In this document: in pieces, positions 50,408-58,622 of the stretch | How the letters are laid out: each line of letters begins with the position of its first letter | How positions within the stretch are numbered: position 1 is the first letter of the stretch | Assembly: GCA_031262225.1 (NCBI GenBank) | Contig: JAISIC010000058.1 | Location: forward strand, 1-64,000 | Origin: Ruminococcus sp. | Lineage (GTDB): Bacteria; Bacillota; Clostridia; Oscillospirales; Ruminococcaceae | Length of the DNA: 64,000 nucleotides | Direction of reading: 5' to 3' | The notes under the pieces: model-generated | What the model was told of the DNA's origin: nothing | The model's database searches: none | What the model saw: only the letters and a program-made list of their open reading frames with translations | Made by a program: the position numbers and the translations under genes

Positions 50408-50445
50408 ATTTTAATTATATCATATGCCAAAAGATATTTCAAGGG

Positions 50446-50739
50446 TCAAAATATCCCTAAAATCGCTTTTGCAACATCGGAAGCGGGAACGCCGTATGAA
50501 CCGTTTTTGATTTTTTGAGCTATAGCATCGGCTTTGCCGGAATCATCTGCGGCACGTATACCGGATGAAATATCCTTTTTCATTGCGGTAAGCTGTGCTT
50601 CAAAGCTGTTGGGCTCTTTAATCTCGACGATATCGGTTTTCTTAACCGTCTCCGACTTTTCGGGGCGTCTTGCCGCCGTCTTGTTATATCCGCTTATGGC
50701 ATGGTTTATAAATGCCGAAGAAACAGGATTGTTTTGCAT
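50446..50739 (-). CDS. flgM: Anti-sigma-28 factor FlgM
   Basis: FlgM holds the flagellar sigma factor until the hook is complete and is then exported. The product is 97 residues from ATG 50739, chosen because GGTG lies about 9 bp upstream; ATG codons at 50748 and 50772 are in frame. The C-terminal sigma-binding region reads MKKDISSGIRAADDSGKADA and IAQKIKNGSYGVPASDVAKA, typical of FlgM; the N-terminus is disordered. It is the first gene after the sigma-28-like promoter at 50791-50816. Confidence 0.85.
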   Translation of the reverse strand: MQNNPVSSAFINHAISGYNKTAARRPEKSETVKKTDIVEIKEPNSFEAQLTAMKKDISSGIRAADDSGKADAIAQKIKNGSYGVPASDVAKAILGIF

Positions 50740-50790
50740 AAATCTCATCACCTTTATTAGGGAATTGTTCACTTTTGTCTCTATGTTTCT

Positions 50791-50816
50791 TTATCGTACA
50801 AGGTTTTTAAAACTTA
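50791..50816 (-). promoter_or_regulatory. Sigma-28-like promoter of the flgM-flgN-flgK operon
   Basis: On the minus strand, TAAG (50816-50813), a 15-bp spacer, ACGATAA (50797-50791). An autoregulatory placement for an anti-sigma factor gene. Confidence 0.65.
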
Positions 50817-50828
50817 AATTTTTTTTTA

Positions 50829-51284
50829 CTATTTATGATACTTTGAGCCCGAATTTATCATGAACGCCCTGTAAAGCTGTTCTGCTAAGATAACACGCAT
50901 GAGGGAGTGAGGAAAGGTAAATTTTGAAAAGGACAGTTTTAAGTCCGCTTCTGACAGAATTTCCCTCGAAAGCCCATGCGATGAACCGATTACGAACGAA
51001 AGTTCGCTTTTATCCTTAATGTATTCAGCAAGGTCTTCGCTTGACATTGATTTACCGTCTAAAGCCAAGGCGACAGCCTCGCCGGCTATATGCTTTTTTA
51101 TGCTCACAGCTTCGGCTGACAAAGCCTTTGCGATATCAACTTCGGACGGGTTTTCGGGAAGATAGCTTTCTGACAGCTCGATTATTTCAAATTTACAAAA
51201 TCTCCCCAGACGTTTGGTATATTCATTCAAGGCGGGTGCAAACTCGCTTTTAAGCTTGCCTATGGATATTATTTTTATCTTCAT
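50829..51284 (-). CDS. rlmH: 23S rRNA pseudouridine(1915)-N3 methyltransferase
   Basis: RlmH (SPOUT class) methylates pseudouridine 1915 in helix 69 of 23S rRNA. The 151-residue protein begins MKIKIISIGKLKSEFAPALN and has LALDGKSMSSEDLAEYI, FVIGSSHGLS and the invariant C-terminus SFSKFTFPHSLMRVILAEQL then YRAFMINSGSKYHK. It lies 4 bp after the metallo-hydrolase gene, as in many Bacillota where walJ and rlmH are close. Confidence 0.95.
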   Translation of the reverse strand: MKIKIISIGKLKSEFAPALNEYTKRLGRFCKFEIIELSESYLPENPSEVDIAKALSAEAVSIKKHIAGEAVALALDGKSMSSEDLAEYIKDKSELSFVIGSSHGLSREILSEADLKLSFSKFTFPHSLMRVILAEQLYRAFMINSGSKYHK

Positions 51285-51288
51285 ATAT

Positions 51289-52065
51289 TCAAATAGTTAT
51301 AAACCACGGCTCACAGACTGCCGGGAGGGTTTTAAGAAAATAGTCTCTGCCGTTTTTATAGCCGGAAGTTGCGGCTAAAAAAGCTTCGGATGCTGTTTCG
51401 GGGGTGTTGTTATGTTCGGAAATGTGGGCAAGGATGATGTTTTTCGTACCCGTTTTTAAGAGCAAAGCCGCAAATTCGCCTGACTGTTTGTTTGAAAGGT
51501 GCCCCTGTGACCCTGCAACTCGTGCCTTTGTTCTTGCGTCATATGTACCGTATCGGAGCATGACAGGATCATAGTTTGATTCAAGCACTGCCGTGCCGCT
51601 TCCGAACGCCTTGCCGAAATCATCGGTTATCACGCCGCTGTCGGTTATAAATGATATAACAGAATCGTCAAAATCGAACCTGAAACCGCAAGGCTCAGCA
51701 CTGTCATGTGAAGTTTTGATAATCTTAACTTCACCGGTGCATAAAGCACCCGATATCTCAAGTCTATCCGAAAAGCTATGTAAATCTGCTCCCGAAAGGG
51801 CGTTTGATATCATTGCAATTGTTCCCCTTGTCCCTATGACAGGGACATTAATCCTTTTGAGCAGAACGCGGAGGGCGGAAACGTGGTCGGTGTGCTCGTG
51901 GGTGACAAAAATACCTTTCACGGCTGTCAAGGGGATATCGTTCGCGGCAAGGGCGGCGGTAATCCTTTTTGCGGATGAACCTGCATCAATCAGAAAGCCT
52001 TCTGTTTTACTGCCGAGATAATAACAGTTGCCGGAGCTTGAGGAAAAGAGGGGATAAAGTCTCAA
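51289..52065 (-). CDS. WalJ/YycJ-family metallo-beta-lactamase-fold hydrolase
   Basis: A 258-residue MBL-fold protein related to WalJ/YycJ, which is linked to cell-wall and DNA processing in Bacillus; the biochemical role is not settled. It begins LRLYPLFSSSSGNCYYLG, has the metal motif FVTHEHTDHVSALRVLL, and later FITDSGVITDD, VLESNYDPVML and GHLSNKQSGEFAALLL. TTG 52065 is preferred because AAAGGAT lies just upstream; an earlier TTG at 52095 is inside the PBP gene. Confidence 0.9.
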   Translation of the reverse strand: MRLYPLFSSSSGNCYYLGSKTEGFLIDAGSSAKRITAALAANDIPLTAVKGIFVTHEHTDHVSALRVLLKRINVPVIGTRGTIAMISNALSGADLHSFSDRLEISGALCTGEVKIIKTSHDSAEPCGFRFDFDDSVISFITDSGVITDDFGKAFGSGTAVLESNYDPVMLRYGTYDARTKARVAGSQGHLSNKQSGEFAALLLKTGTKNIILAHISEHNNTPETASEAFLAATSGYKNGRDYFLKTLPAVCEPWFITI

Positions 52066-52078
52066 AGTATAATCCTTT

Positions 52079-54112
52079 TTATTTGTAATTATCAATATAA
52101 TCCATAATCATTTCGCGAATCATAAGCTTGCTCCATTCGCCGTGCTCGATGAAACCTGCAAATGCGATTTCGGGGTTCTCGGCGGGGTAGTAGCCTATGA
52201 ATGCAGAGCCGGTGTCGTCGGCGGAGGTCATCTGCGGTGTGCCTGTTTTAATTGCCACACCGCCCGGAATATCGGAGAGCAGATAGCTTTTACCGTATTG
52301 TTCTTCGGTGGGATATGAATATGCGAAAAAGTTTGCCGCCTTTTCCATACCGCTTTTCACCGACGAAAAGGTGATACCCGATTTATCTTCGATTATTGCC
52401 AAAACCTCGGGTTCGGTCTGCGAAAGCTTCGTTCTCAAGTTATAATCCCAAACGCTGTCAAGAAGGTGCGGACGATATCTTACACCGTCGTTTGCAATTG
52501 TGCTTGCAAGGACTGCAAGCTGCATGGGGGTGACGTTTGTCTCCGACTGCCCGATTGCCGCCTGAACGACAAGGCCTGCCTGCCAGTCAAGCTTTTTCTG
52601 CTCAAAGAGTGCCGGGGAAGCAACCCAGCCTGTCTGTCCGCCCGTTTCAAGTCCTGTCGGTTCGCCGAGCCCGTAAGAAGCGGCATATGAATCAATAAGG
52701 TCTATTCCGATATTCCTGCCCACTTCGTAAAAGAAGATATTGCAGGACTTTTCAAGGGCGGTGATAACGTTAATGCGTCCGTGCCAGCCTGTGCAACGCG
52801 GCTGATAGTCAGACCAGTATGTGTAGACGTGATTGCAGGTGAGATAGGTTGAAAGGTCGATATAACCCTCGTTTAGAGCGGCGGTTGCCGTCACAGTCTT
52901 GAAGGTTGAGCCGGGACGATAAAGCCCGCTTGTCGCCCTGTTATAAAGCGGCAACGACGGGTCGGAACCCAAAGCCGCGTAGGAGGTTTTATAGTCGGCA
53001 AGGTTATAGGTCGGGTATGAAGCGGCGGCGAGCACCGCACCTGCGTTGTCGCCCGAAGTGTCGAGCACCACAAATGCCCCTCCGGTGGCTTCGGTGCCCT
53101 TCATCTCGATATGGTCTTGACCCTGAAGCCACAAAATATGCTCTTCGAGAGTTTCCTGCACATCACGCTGAAAGGCAATGTTGAAGGTAAGTTTCACCGA
53201 ATGCCCCGGGACGGCGGGGGTTGTTATCTCGTCTGAAATAACTTCGTTATTATACATGGTGAAGGTTCGCACGCCTTTAACGCCGCGAAGCTCGCTTTCA
53301 AGGGCAAGCTCAACGCCGCTCTTGCCGATATTGTCGTTGAGGGCATAGTTCAGATCTGTTTCACGCCCTTTTTCATATTCATCGGTGCTGATCATTCCTG
53401 TCGAACCGATAAGATGGGGGGCAACATCTCCGATATTAACAACCCTCACCGCCTCTGCAACAACGTCTGTGCCTTGGAGACGGAAGGACAGTTCCTTGAT
53501 TTTTGCAACCGCTTCAAGGGGGATATCCTCTGCGAAGGTGTAGGTGTTTTCAAGCGAAAATGAGCGAAGAAGCATTTCATGCCGTATACCGACAATTGTT
53601 CTAATTTCGGTCAGGCTGTAACCCTGATCAATCCCGAAAAGCACCCTCATCGCTTCGATACAATCCGAAGCTGTGGCATAGGGCTGGACGTTTATGATCT
53701 TTCGCATCTTGGCAATGTCGCTCTCGCGGTCGGCATAAAACTCATAGGGACGGGTTCTTGAAATGGGGAGATTATCAATCCAATCAGCATCGAAAGATTC
53801 CAGTATCGCCGCCGTCTCGGCTATAACGGCGTTAGTGGTGTTGTTATCTTCGGGGGTGAAAGCCTTTTCAAAGATAACGTTATATCCGACTTTGTTTGAG
53901 ATAATCCTCATTCCGTCGGCATCGGTTATCTCGCCTCGGGGGGAGTTTATAACCTGCTCGGCAGTTCTTGTGAGGAGCGCTTCGTCGGCATATGAATCGC
54001 CGTCAACAACCTGAATCTTCATAAGTCGAACAACCCCGAGGGCTAACACCGACAGGGTCAGAGCGAAAAACAAAAATGCTCGGACATATTCTGCAAATTT
54101 TTTCAGGGTCAT
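52079..54112 (-). CDS. Penicillin-binding protein 2 (elongation transpeptidase)
   Basis: A 677-residue class B PBP of the cell-elongation machinery (MrdA/PBP2 type). It has an N-terminal membrane anchor (residues about 13-35), a dimerisation domain with GEITDADGMRIISN, and a transpeptidase domain with the three active-site motifs: PGSTFKT (SxxK), KSCNIFF (SxN) and VAIKTGTPQ (KTG). It follows mreD with a 4-bp overlap and so belongs to the mreBCD elongation operon. Confidence 0.93.
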   Translation of the reverse strand: MTLKKFAEYVRAFLFFALTLSVLALGVVRLMKIQVVDGDSYADEALLTRTAEQVINSPRGEITDADGMRIISNKVGYNVIFEKAFTPEDNNTTNAVIAETAAILESFDADWIDNLPISRTRPYEFYADRESDIAKMRKIINVQPYATASDCIEAMRVLFGIDQGYSLTEIRTIVGIRHEMLLRSFSLENTYTFAEDIPLEAVAKIKELSFRLQGTDVVAEAVRVVNIGDVAPHLIGSTGMISTDEYEKGRETDLNYALNDNIGKSGVELALESELRGVKGVRTFTMYNNEVISDEITTPAVPGHSVKLTFNIAFQRDVQETLEEHILWLQGQDHIEMKGTEATGGAFVVLDTSGDNAGAVLAAASYPTYNLADYKTSYAALGSDPSLPLYNRATSGLYRPGSTFKTVTATAALNEGYIDLSTYLTCNHVYTYWSDYQPRCTGWHGRINVITALEKSCNIFFYEVGRNIGIDLIDSYAASYGLGEPTGLETGGQTGWVASPALFEQKKLDWQAGLVVQAAIGQSETNVTPMQLAVLASTIANDGVRYRPHLLDSVWDYNLRTKLSQTEPEVLAIIEDKSGITFSSVKSGMEKAANFFAYSYPTEEQYGKSYLLSDIPGGVAIKTGTPQMTSADDTGSAFIGYYPAENPEIAFAGFIEHGEWSKLMIREMIMDYIDNYK

Positions 54113-54669
54113 TCTCTTGTTATGTCCTCCGACTTTTCTTCAAGGGTGACTTCGCGGACGGGGGAGAGCTTTATTTTAAGGAATTTGACCATATAGAAAA
54201 CAGGAACTGCGAAAATTGCGGTGAGGATAAATATCGGGAGATACCATGTCAGAAGTATTGTGCTGCTGTCGTCATAGCCCCATATTCTCATATAGAAAAA
54301 ATAATGAAGGAACAGCAGCAGCCCTGATGCCGCCGCATTTAGGAAGAATACATTCAAGCCGTGGCGGCGAAGGAGAAGCGTGAATAGCACCGATATGAAA
54401 AGTGCCGTCCAAAGAAGGAGTATGCCGTAAAAACCGAAGAGATTTCCCATGCAGTTATCAAGCATCAGCCCGCAGACACAGCCGAAAACAGCAGAGCGAA
54501 CCGGCGTTTCAAATGCCGCAACCGCCGCCGAAAGGGGTATCATGAGAAGCGGAAGACGTCCGCCTGCCGACCACATCAGCGAACTTGCAAGGAAAGCCGC
54601 GGCAAGGTAGATTGCCCATCTTGCCAACGCTTTTTTAAGTTCGGTTTTTTCACGTTCATTCCTTGCCAT
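54109..54669 (-). CDS. mreD: Rod shape-determining protein MreD
   Basis: A 186-residue integral membrane protein with about five helices; MreD is the poorly conserved partner of MreC in the elongasome. Helices are visible at residues about 12-30, 34-52, 73-92, 100-118 and 130-155 (WYLPIFILTAIFAVPVFYMV). The identity rests on position between mreC and the PBP2 gene, length and helix pattern. It overlaps the PBP2 gene by 4 bp. Confidence 0.85.
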   Translation of the reverse strand: MARNEREKTELKKALARWAIYLAAAFLASSLMWSAGGRLPLLMIPLSAAVAAFETPVRSAVFGCVCGLMLDNCMGNLFGFYGILLLWTALFISVLFTLLLRRHGLNVFFLNAAASGLLLFLHYFFYMRIWGYDDSSTILLTWYLPIFILTAIFAVPVFYMVKFLKIKLSPVREVTLEEKSEDITRE

Positions 54670-54689
54670 ATTTAATCTTTCATCTTTTT

Positions 54690-54748
54690 CAGCCGTACCC
54701 GCACCGTTTTTTCGCTTTAAAGCAATGCTGTAATTGCGGGTGCGGCTG
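54690..54748. other. Long hairpin in the mreC-mreD gap
   Basis: CAGCCGTACCCGCA (54690-54703) pairs with TGCGGGTGCGGCTG (54735-54748), 14 bp with one wobble, and a 31-nt loop. It begins just after the mreC stop and has no T-run on either side, so it is not a simple terminator. It may set relative mreC and mreD levels. Confidence 0.55.
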
Positions 54749-54749
54749 A

Positions 54750-55601
54750 CTATGGGGCGGACGCGTCCGCCTGACCGTTGAATTTTGTAATAACGTAAAG
54801 GCTTGAAACCTTTTCGGGGTCGACAAGAAGTTTCACCTCGGCGAACTTTGCAAGCCCGTTGTCCTCGATGGTTACGGCGGTGACAATGCCGATAATCTGC
54901 CCGGGGGGATACATCTCCGAACCTTCCGTCTCGATAACATCGCCCACAACGATATCCGCTGCCTTGTCGATATAGTTCATGCGAACTGTGGCGGAATCGA
55001 CAAGCTTAATGTCACCCTCGATTATGCCGCGAACGAGCGACCTTGAAACACGAACAGAAACCGCCGATTTGGGAGAATAGAGCGTTTGGATGGTCGAAGT
55101 AGTTCTTGTGACGGATGTCACAGTGCCGACGAGCCCGTTTTCGGTTACGACAGGGTCGAAAGGGGCGATACCGTCGTCGGTCCCGGAGTCGATTGTGAAG
55201 GAGAGATACGGGTCAGCAACCGTCCTTGCAATAACATCGCAGGGGCGTGAGAAGGTTATGTCTTCGTATCGTTCCTTTAAGCCCAAAAGTGCCTGCAGCT
55301 CCTCGTTTTCGCGTTTTATGTCGTCGTAATCGGACATTCGCTTATAAAGAGCGTCAAGCTGGGCTTTTAAGGTTTCGTTTTCGAGCTTGTTTTTCTCGGC
55401 GTTTGTGAATGCAGATAACCAATCCGAAAAACCGCTTTCAATATCGGTTGAAACCTTTGAAAACGGTGTTGAGGCATATGAGAAAATCGCAGTCAGGTCG
55501 AAGCTTCCCTCGTTAATGAGGGAAAACACCATCATGCCGATGATAACGGCACAAAGCCCGATCAGGATTTTGAACTTGCCGGAGGAGAAGAAGTCTTTCA
55601 T
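54750..55601 (-). CDS. mreC: Rod shape-determining protein MreC
   Basis: A 283-residue bitopic protein linking MreB filaments to wall synthesis outside the membrane. It has one N-terminal helix (FKILIGLCAVIIGMMVFSLI), a coiled coil (about residues 65-105, LKAQLDALYKRMSDYDDIKR), and a beta-rich domain with SRPCDVIARTVADPYLSFTI, DPVVTENGLVGTVTSVTRTT and VGDVIETEGSEMYPPGQIIG. It starts 3 bp after the unknown gene and precedes mreD. Confidence 0.94.
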   Translation of the reverse strand: MKDFFSSGKFKILIGLCAVIIGMMVFSLINEGSFDLTAIFSYASTPFSKVSTDIESGFSDWLSAFTNAEKNKLENETLKAQLDALYKRMSDYDDIKRENEELQALLGLKERYEDITFSRPCDVIARTVADPYLSFTIDSGTDDGIAPFDPVVTENGLVGTVTSVTRTTSTIQTLYSPKSAVSVRVSRSLVRGIIEGDIKLVDSATVRMNYIDKAADIVVGDVIETEGSEMYPPGQIIGIVTAVTIEDNGLAKFAEVKLLVDPEKVSSLYVITKFNGQADASAP

Positions 55602-55604
55602 GCT

Positions 55605-56048
55605 TTACATATTCGTTTGCGGTCCTCGAATTTTCGGTGCTCCGTGGATTCGTTCGTGCTCGGCGGCATGGTCTAAGATTTCATCAAGTGTCATGCCCGG
55701 AAATAGATTGTCTCGTCGCCATTCGGTGTAATCGAAATGGTTGTTTCGGATTATACTGATAAAATCTTGAAGCTCGAATGTGTCGAATATTTCCGTTAGA
55801 TGTGTCATACCAGCTTCAAACAATGCCGTAGTTCGCGTAAGACTTAGTTTTAATATATTGTTCAATTGTTCTTGAGGGTATAGGTTATTCCGCTTCCAAT
55901 CTGCATAGTTGTTTTTATCGGAATAGTCGAATTTTTCGGTTTGAATAATATATATGAACTCTTGTAGCTCAAGCGTGTCCAAAAATTGCCCGATATGTGC
56001 CATACCCTTTTCAACGAGCGGGTGAGTCCATATATTATTCATTTTCAT
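55605..56048 (-). CDS. Unknown two-repeat protein between mreB and mreC
   Basis: No family is recognised. The 147-residue acidic, aromatic-rich protein is made of two similar units of about 50 residues: MAHIGQFLDTLELQEFIYII...FDY...DWKRNNLYP...LNNIL and MTHLTEIFDTFELQDFISII...FDYTEWRRDNLFP...LDEIL. There is no signal peptide or membrane helix, so it is cytosolic. It lies 20 bp after mreB and 3 bp before mreC, so it is transcribed with them. There is no clear Shine-Dalgarno for ATG 56048 (ATG 56042 is an alternative). The equivalent place is empty in the Bacillus mre operon as known to me. Confidence 0.75.
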   Translation of the reverse strand: MKMNNIWTHPLVEKGMAHIGQFLDTLELQEFIYIIQTEKFDYSDKNNYADWKRNNLYPQEQLNNILKLSLTRTTALFEAGMTHLTEIFDTFELQDFISIIRNNHFDYTEWRRDNLFPGMTLDEILDHAAEHERIHGAPKIRGPQTNM

Positions 56049-56068
56049 TAAATTCTAAAATCAAAGCT

Positions 56069-57079
56069 TTAGTATTTCGCATCATCATTAAGCACTTCAT
56101 GCAGTTTATCAAGTTCTTCGAGGACTTTTCCTGTGCCTGCTGCGACACAGTCCAAAGGGTTTTCGGCTATGTTTACAGGCATTCCCGTTTCCTTGTGAAT
56201 TAACATATCAAGCCCCTTGATGAGCGCTCCGCCGCCTGCTAAGGTTATGCCTTGGTCGATGATATCTGCGGCAAGCTCGGGAGGGGTTTTTTCAAGCGTC
56301 ACTTTAATTGCTTCCACAACATGGGCTAAGGGCTCTGCAAGGGCTTCGCGAATCTCTTCGGAAGTGACTGTAATGCTCTCGGGAAGTCCGTTTAAGAGGT
56401 TTCTGCCCTTAACTTCCTTTGTCGGCTCGTCTTTGGTCGGATATGCCGAACCGATTGTCATCTTTATATTCTCCGCCGTCGGCTCACCGATAAGCAGATT
56501 ATATTTTTTCTTAATATAGTTTACAATTGCGGTGTCAAAAGCATCGCCCGCAACACGCACAGAGCGGCTTGTGACAATGCCGCCCAAGGATATAACCGCA
56601 ACTTCACTCGTTCCGCCGCCGATATCAACTATCATTGAGCCCTGCGGCTCGGAAACGGGCAGACCTGCACCGATTGCCGCCGCCATCGGCTCTTCGATGA
56701 TATTAACACGCTTTGCACCCGCATTTTCAGCCGCCTCGCGTACAGCCTTTCTTTCAACAGCCGTAACGCCCGACGGAATGCAGATTATAACCCTTGCCTT
56801 GATGAAGCGGTTTTTGAGGGCTTTCCTTATGAACTCGGTGAGCATCGTTGTGGTTATCTCAAAATCGGCGATAACACCGTCCTTGAGCGGGCGAACCGCA
56901 ACAATCGAACCCGGTGTCTTGCCGATAACCTCTTTCGCTTCCTGCCCGACATATTTTGCTCTGTCGGTTTTGGTGTCAACCGCGACAACCGACGGCTCGC
57001 GGATTATTATGCCTTTCCCTCTCATATAAACAAGGGTGTTTGCTGTGCCGAGATCAATTCCTATGTCTTTTGTGAACAT
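56069..57079 (-). CDS. mreB: Rod shape-determining protein MreB
   Basis: Actin-like ATPase that guides lateral wall synthesis. The 336-residue protein has the actin-fold nucleotide motifs: [20 protein letters not shown] (phosphate 1), [20 protein letters not shown] (phosphate 2), and the C-terminal [20 protein letters not shown] (adenosine). [20 protein letters not shown] is the usual connecting segment. It heads the mre operon behind an exact-consensus promoter. Confidence 0.97.
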   Translation of the reverse strand: MFTKDIGIDLGTANTLVYMRGKGIIIREPSVVAVDTKTDRAKYVGQEAKEVIGKTPGSIVAVRPLKDGVIADFEITTTMLTEFIRKALKNRFIKARVIICIPSGVTAVERKAVREAAENAGAKRVNIIEEPMAAAIGAGLPVSEPQGSMIVDIGGGTSEVAVISLGGIVTSRSVRVAGDAFDTAIVNYIKKKYNLLIGEPTAENIKMTIGSAYPTKDEPTKEVKGRNLLNGLPESITVTSEEIREALAEPLAHVVEAIKVTLEKTPPELAADIIDQGITLAGGGALIKGLDMLIHKETGMPVNIAENPLDCVAAGTGKVLEELDKLHEVLNDDAKY

Positions 57080-57120
57080 TGTTTTTCTCCATCTATATAA
57101 TCTTTTATTTTTCTATATTA

Positions 57121-57149
57121 ATTATAAATCATACCAAAATTATTGTCAA
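57121..57149 (-). promoter_or_regulatory. Sigma-A promoter of the mreB operon
   Basis: On the minus strand, TTGACA (57149-57144), a 17-bp spacer, TATAAT (57126-57121): exact consensus hexamers, 42 bp before mreB. Confidence 0.85.
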
Positions 57150-57198
57150 TATCAAACTCAAATTGTTATTATTTTTATCCGTTTTGTCAAAATCCATC

Positions 57199-57828
57199 CT
57201 AAAATCCATATAGCCCTCTTGTTATATTTTCCCTGTTATCAAGGGCTATATTCATTTGACGCGGAGTTTCATCATAAAAATCAAACAGAAGCCTGTCGGC
57301 ATTGACTTCTTTGCCTGCTAAGGACAGTTTTACCGAGTTTAATATCTCGTCGTCCGCTATAGGGAAACGCCTTCCTGTTCGGTCGATAAGATTGCCTTTC
57401 ATCTTTTGGCGTATTAACATAAGCGGAAACCGCCCGTAGGCGTAAACGGTGAGGATATCGCACTTCATGCGGAGGATATCCTTTTTTGTCGCTTCAATGC
57501 CGGCTGTAATGTCGTTTACGCCGAAGTCTGACAGGAATGAAGCCGCTTCGTTATTGATAATATTCAAGCCGAAGCCGGCATGAATTTCCGCATCATACAT
57601 CAAATGCCCGACGTTTTGTGCGTAAATATCGGTGACACCCTTCGGAAGAGTGAAGTCACCCCATCGGGGCGGGCAGAGCCATATTTTTTTATGTTTTTTA
57701 TATAATGACGGCGGGACTATAACGTAATCTGCCATAGTCAGAGCTGCTTCTAACTGGTCTTTGGTGCGAACCTTGAAGATAAACTCTTTTGGTTTACGTT
57801 TGATTATCCCTTTTTCCGAAGCAATCAT
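57199..57828 (-). CDS. C-terminal part of a U32-family peptidase, in a separate frame
   Basis: The 209-residue product corresponds to the second half of long clostridial U32 proteins: LEAALTMADYVIVPPSLYKK, QNVGHLMYDAEIHAGFGLNI and TVYAYGRFPLMLIRQK. It overlaps the preceding U32 gene by 35 bp in the +1 frame. Reading one fewer A in the AAAAA run at about 57812-57816 would join the two frames into one protein of about 485 residues. ATG 57828 does have an AGGA 7 bp upstream, so separate translation is possible. Either a real split gene, a frameshift mutation or a sequence error. Confidence 0.75.
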   Translation of the reverse strand: MIASEKGIIKRKPKEFIFKVRTKDQLEAALTMADYVIVPPSLYKKHKKIWLCPPRWGDFTLPKGVTDIYAQNVGHLMYDAEIHAGFGLNIINNEAASFLSDFGVNDITAGIEATKKDILRMKCDILTVYAYGRFPLMLIRQKMKGNLIDRTGRRFPIADDEILNSVKLSLAGKEVNADRLLFDFYDETPRQMNIALDNRENITRGLYGF

Positions 57829-58621
57829 TTATATTTCCTGTGTAGTAACCGTCGGTCATGTTTTTTTCATATTTGCCTGTTTTAATTGCGGTGACGGATT
57901 TGGTGACATAGTCCGAGCCCTTCATTCTGCCTTCGATTTTAAGGCTGTCAACGCCCATTTTTTCAAGTTCGCGGACATAGGGTGCAAGGTTTTGGTCTTT
58001 GAGGGACAAAGCACGGGCATTTGGATTGAAACGTAAACCGTTTGTAAATGGAAGTCTGCAAGCACCTGCACATGAGCCCATATTTGCCGAACGTTTGCCG
58101 CCGCCGAAGAACGCAGACATATAACATTGCCCCGAAACGCACATACAGAGTGCCCCGTATACGAAGACTTCCGTTTCGATTCCGTTTTTATGTGCAAAGG
58201 CTGTCAGAGCCGCGATTTTGTCTTTCGGAAGCTCTCGGGCTAATACCACACGGCTTATGCCGGCTTTTTTCGCAAATTCAATGCCCTTTTCTGTGTGGAT
58301 AGTCATTTGCGTTGAAGCGTGCAGATTTTTACCTTTAAGCATCTTCACAACGCCCAAATCTTGAACTATAAAGGCATCGACGGGGATATCGGCTAATGAT
58401 TTAATTTCGTCTATGTCCGCTTCGTGGATAAGCGTGTTCAGAGCAAGATAGATTTTGACGTTACGTTCGTGACAATAATCAATGGGCAACGTTTCAATAG
58501 TAAAATTCTTTGCATAAGCTCGGGCAGAAAACCGCTCTAAACCGACATAGACAGCAGTCGCTCCTGCGTTTATACCCGCTTTGACAGCTTCAAGCGAACC
58601 GCCCGGGGACAGTATCTCCAT
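57794..58621 (-). CDS. U32-family peptidase, N-terminal part
   Basis: The catalytic barrel domain of U32 proteins (collagenase-like; some members act on RNA or tRNA modification). It starts MEILSPGGSLEAVKAGINAG and has AVYVGLERFSARAYAKNFT, VDAFIVQDLGVVKMLK, LHASTQMTIHTEKGIEFAKK, and the cysteine cluster GALCMCVSGQCYMSAFFGGG with GSCAGACRLPF. SLKIEGRMKGSDYVTKSVTA is also typical. The frame stops after TGNINDCFGKRDNQT and the rest of the protein lies in the overlapping frame at 57199-57828. ATG 58621 is used; a TTG at 58630 is possible. It directly follows zapA, a common pairing in Clostridia. Confidence 0.85.
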   Translation of the reverse strand: MEILSPGGSLEAVKAGINAGATAVYVGLERFSARAYAKNFTIETLPIDYCHERNVKIYLALNTLIHEADIDEIKSLADIPVDAFIVQDLGVVKMLKGKNLHASTQMTIHTEKGIEFAKKAGISRVVLARELPKDKIAALTAFAHKNGIETEVFVYGALCMCVSGQCYMSAFFGGGKRSANMGSCAGACRLPFTNGLRFNPNARALSLKDQNLAPYVRELEKMGVDSLKIEGRMKGSDYVTKSVTAIKTGKYEKNMTDGYYTGNINDCFGKRDNQT

Positions 58622-58622
58622 G

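Noticed and set aside
57150..57190. Second possible promoter upstream of mreB (TTTTGACAAAACGG near 57180)
   Set aside because: A -35-like TTGACA is present but no acceptable -10 at 16-18 bp. The consensus promoter at 57121-57149 is sufficient.
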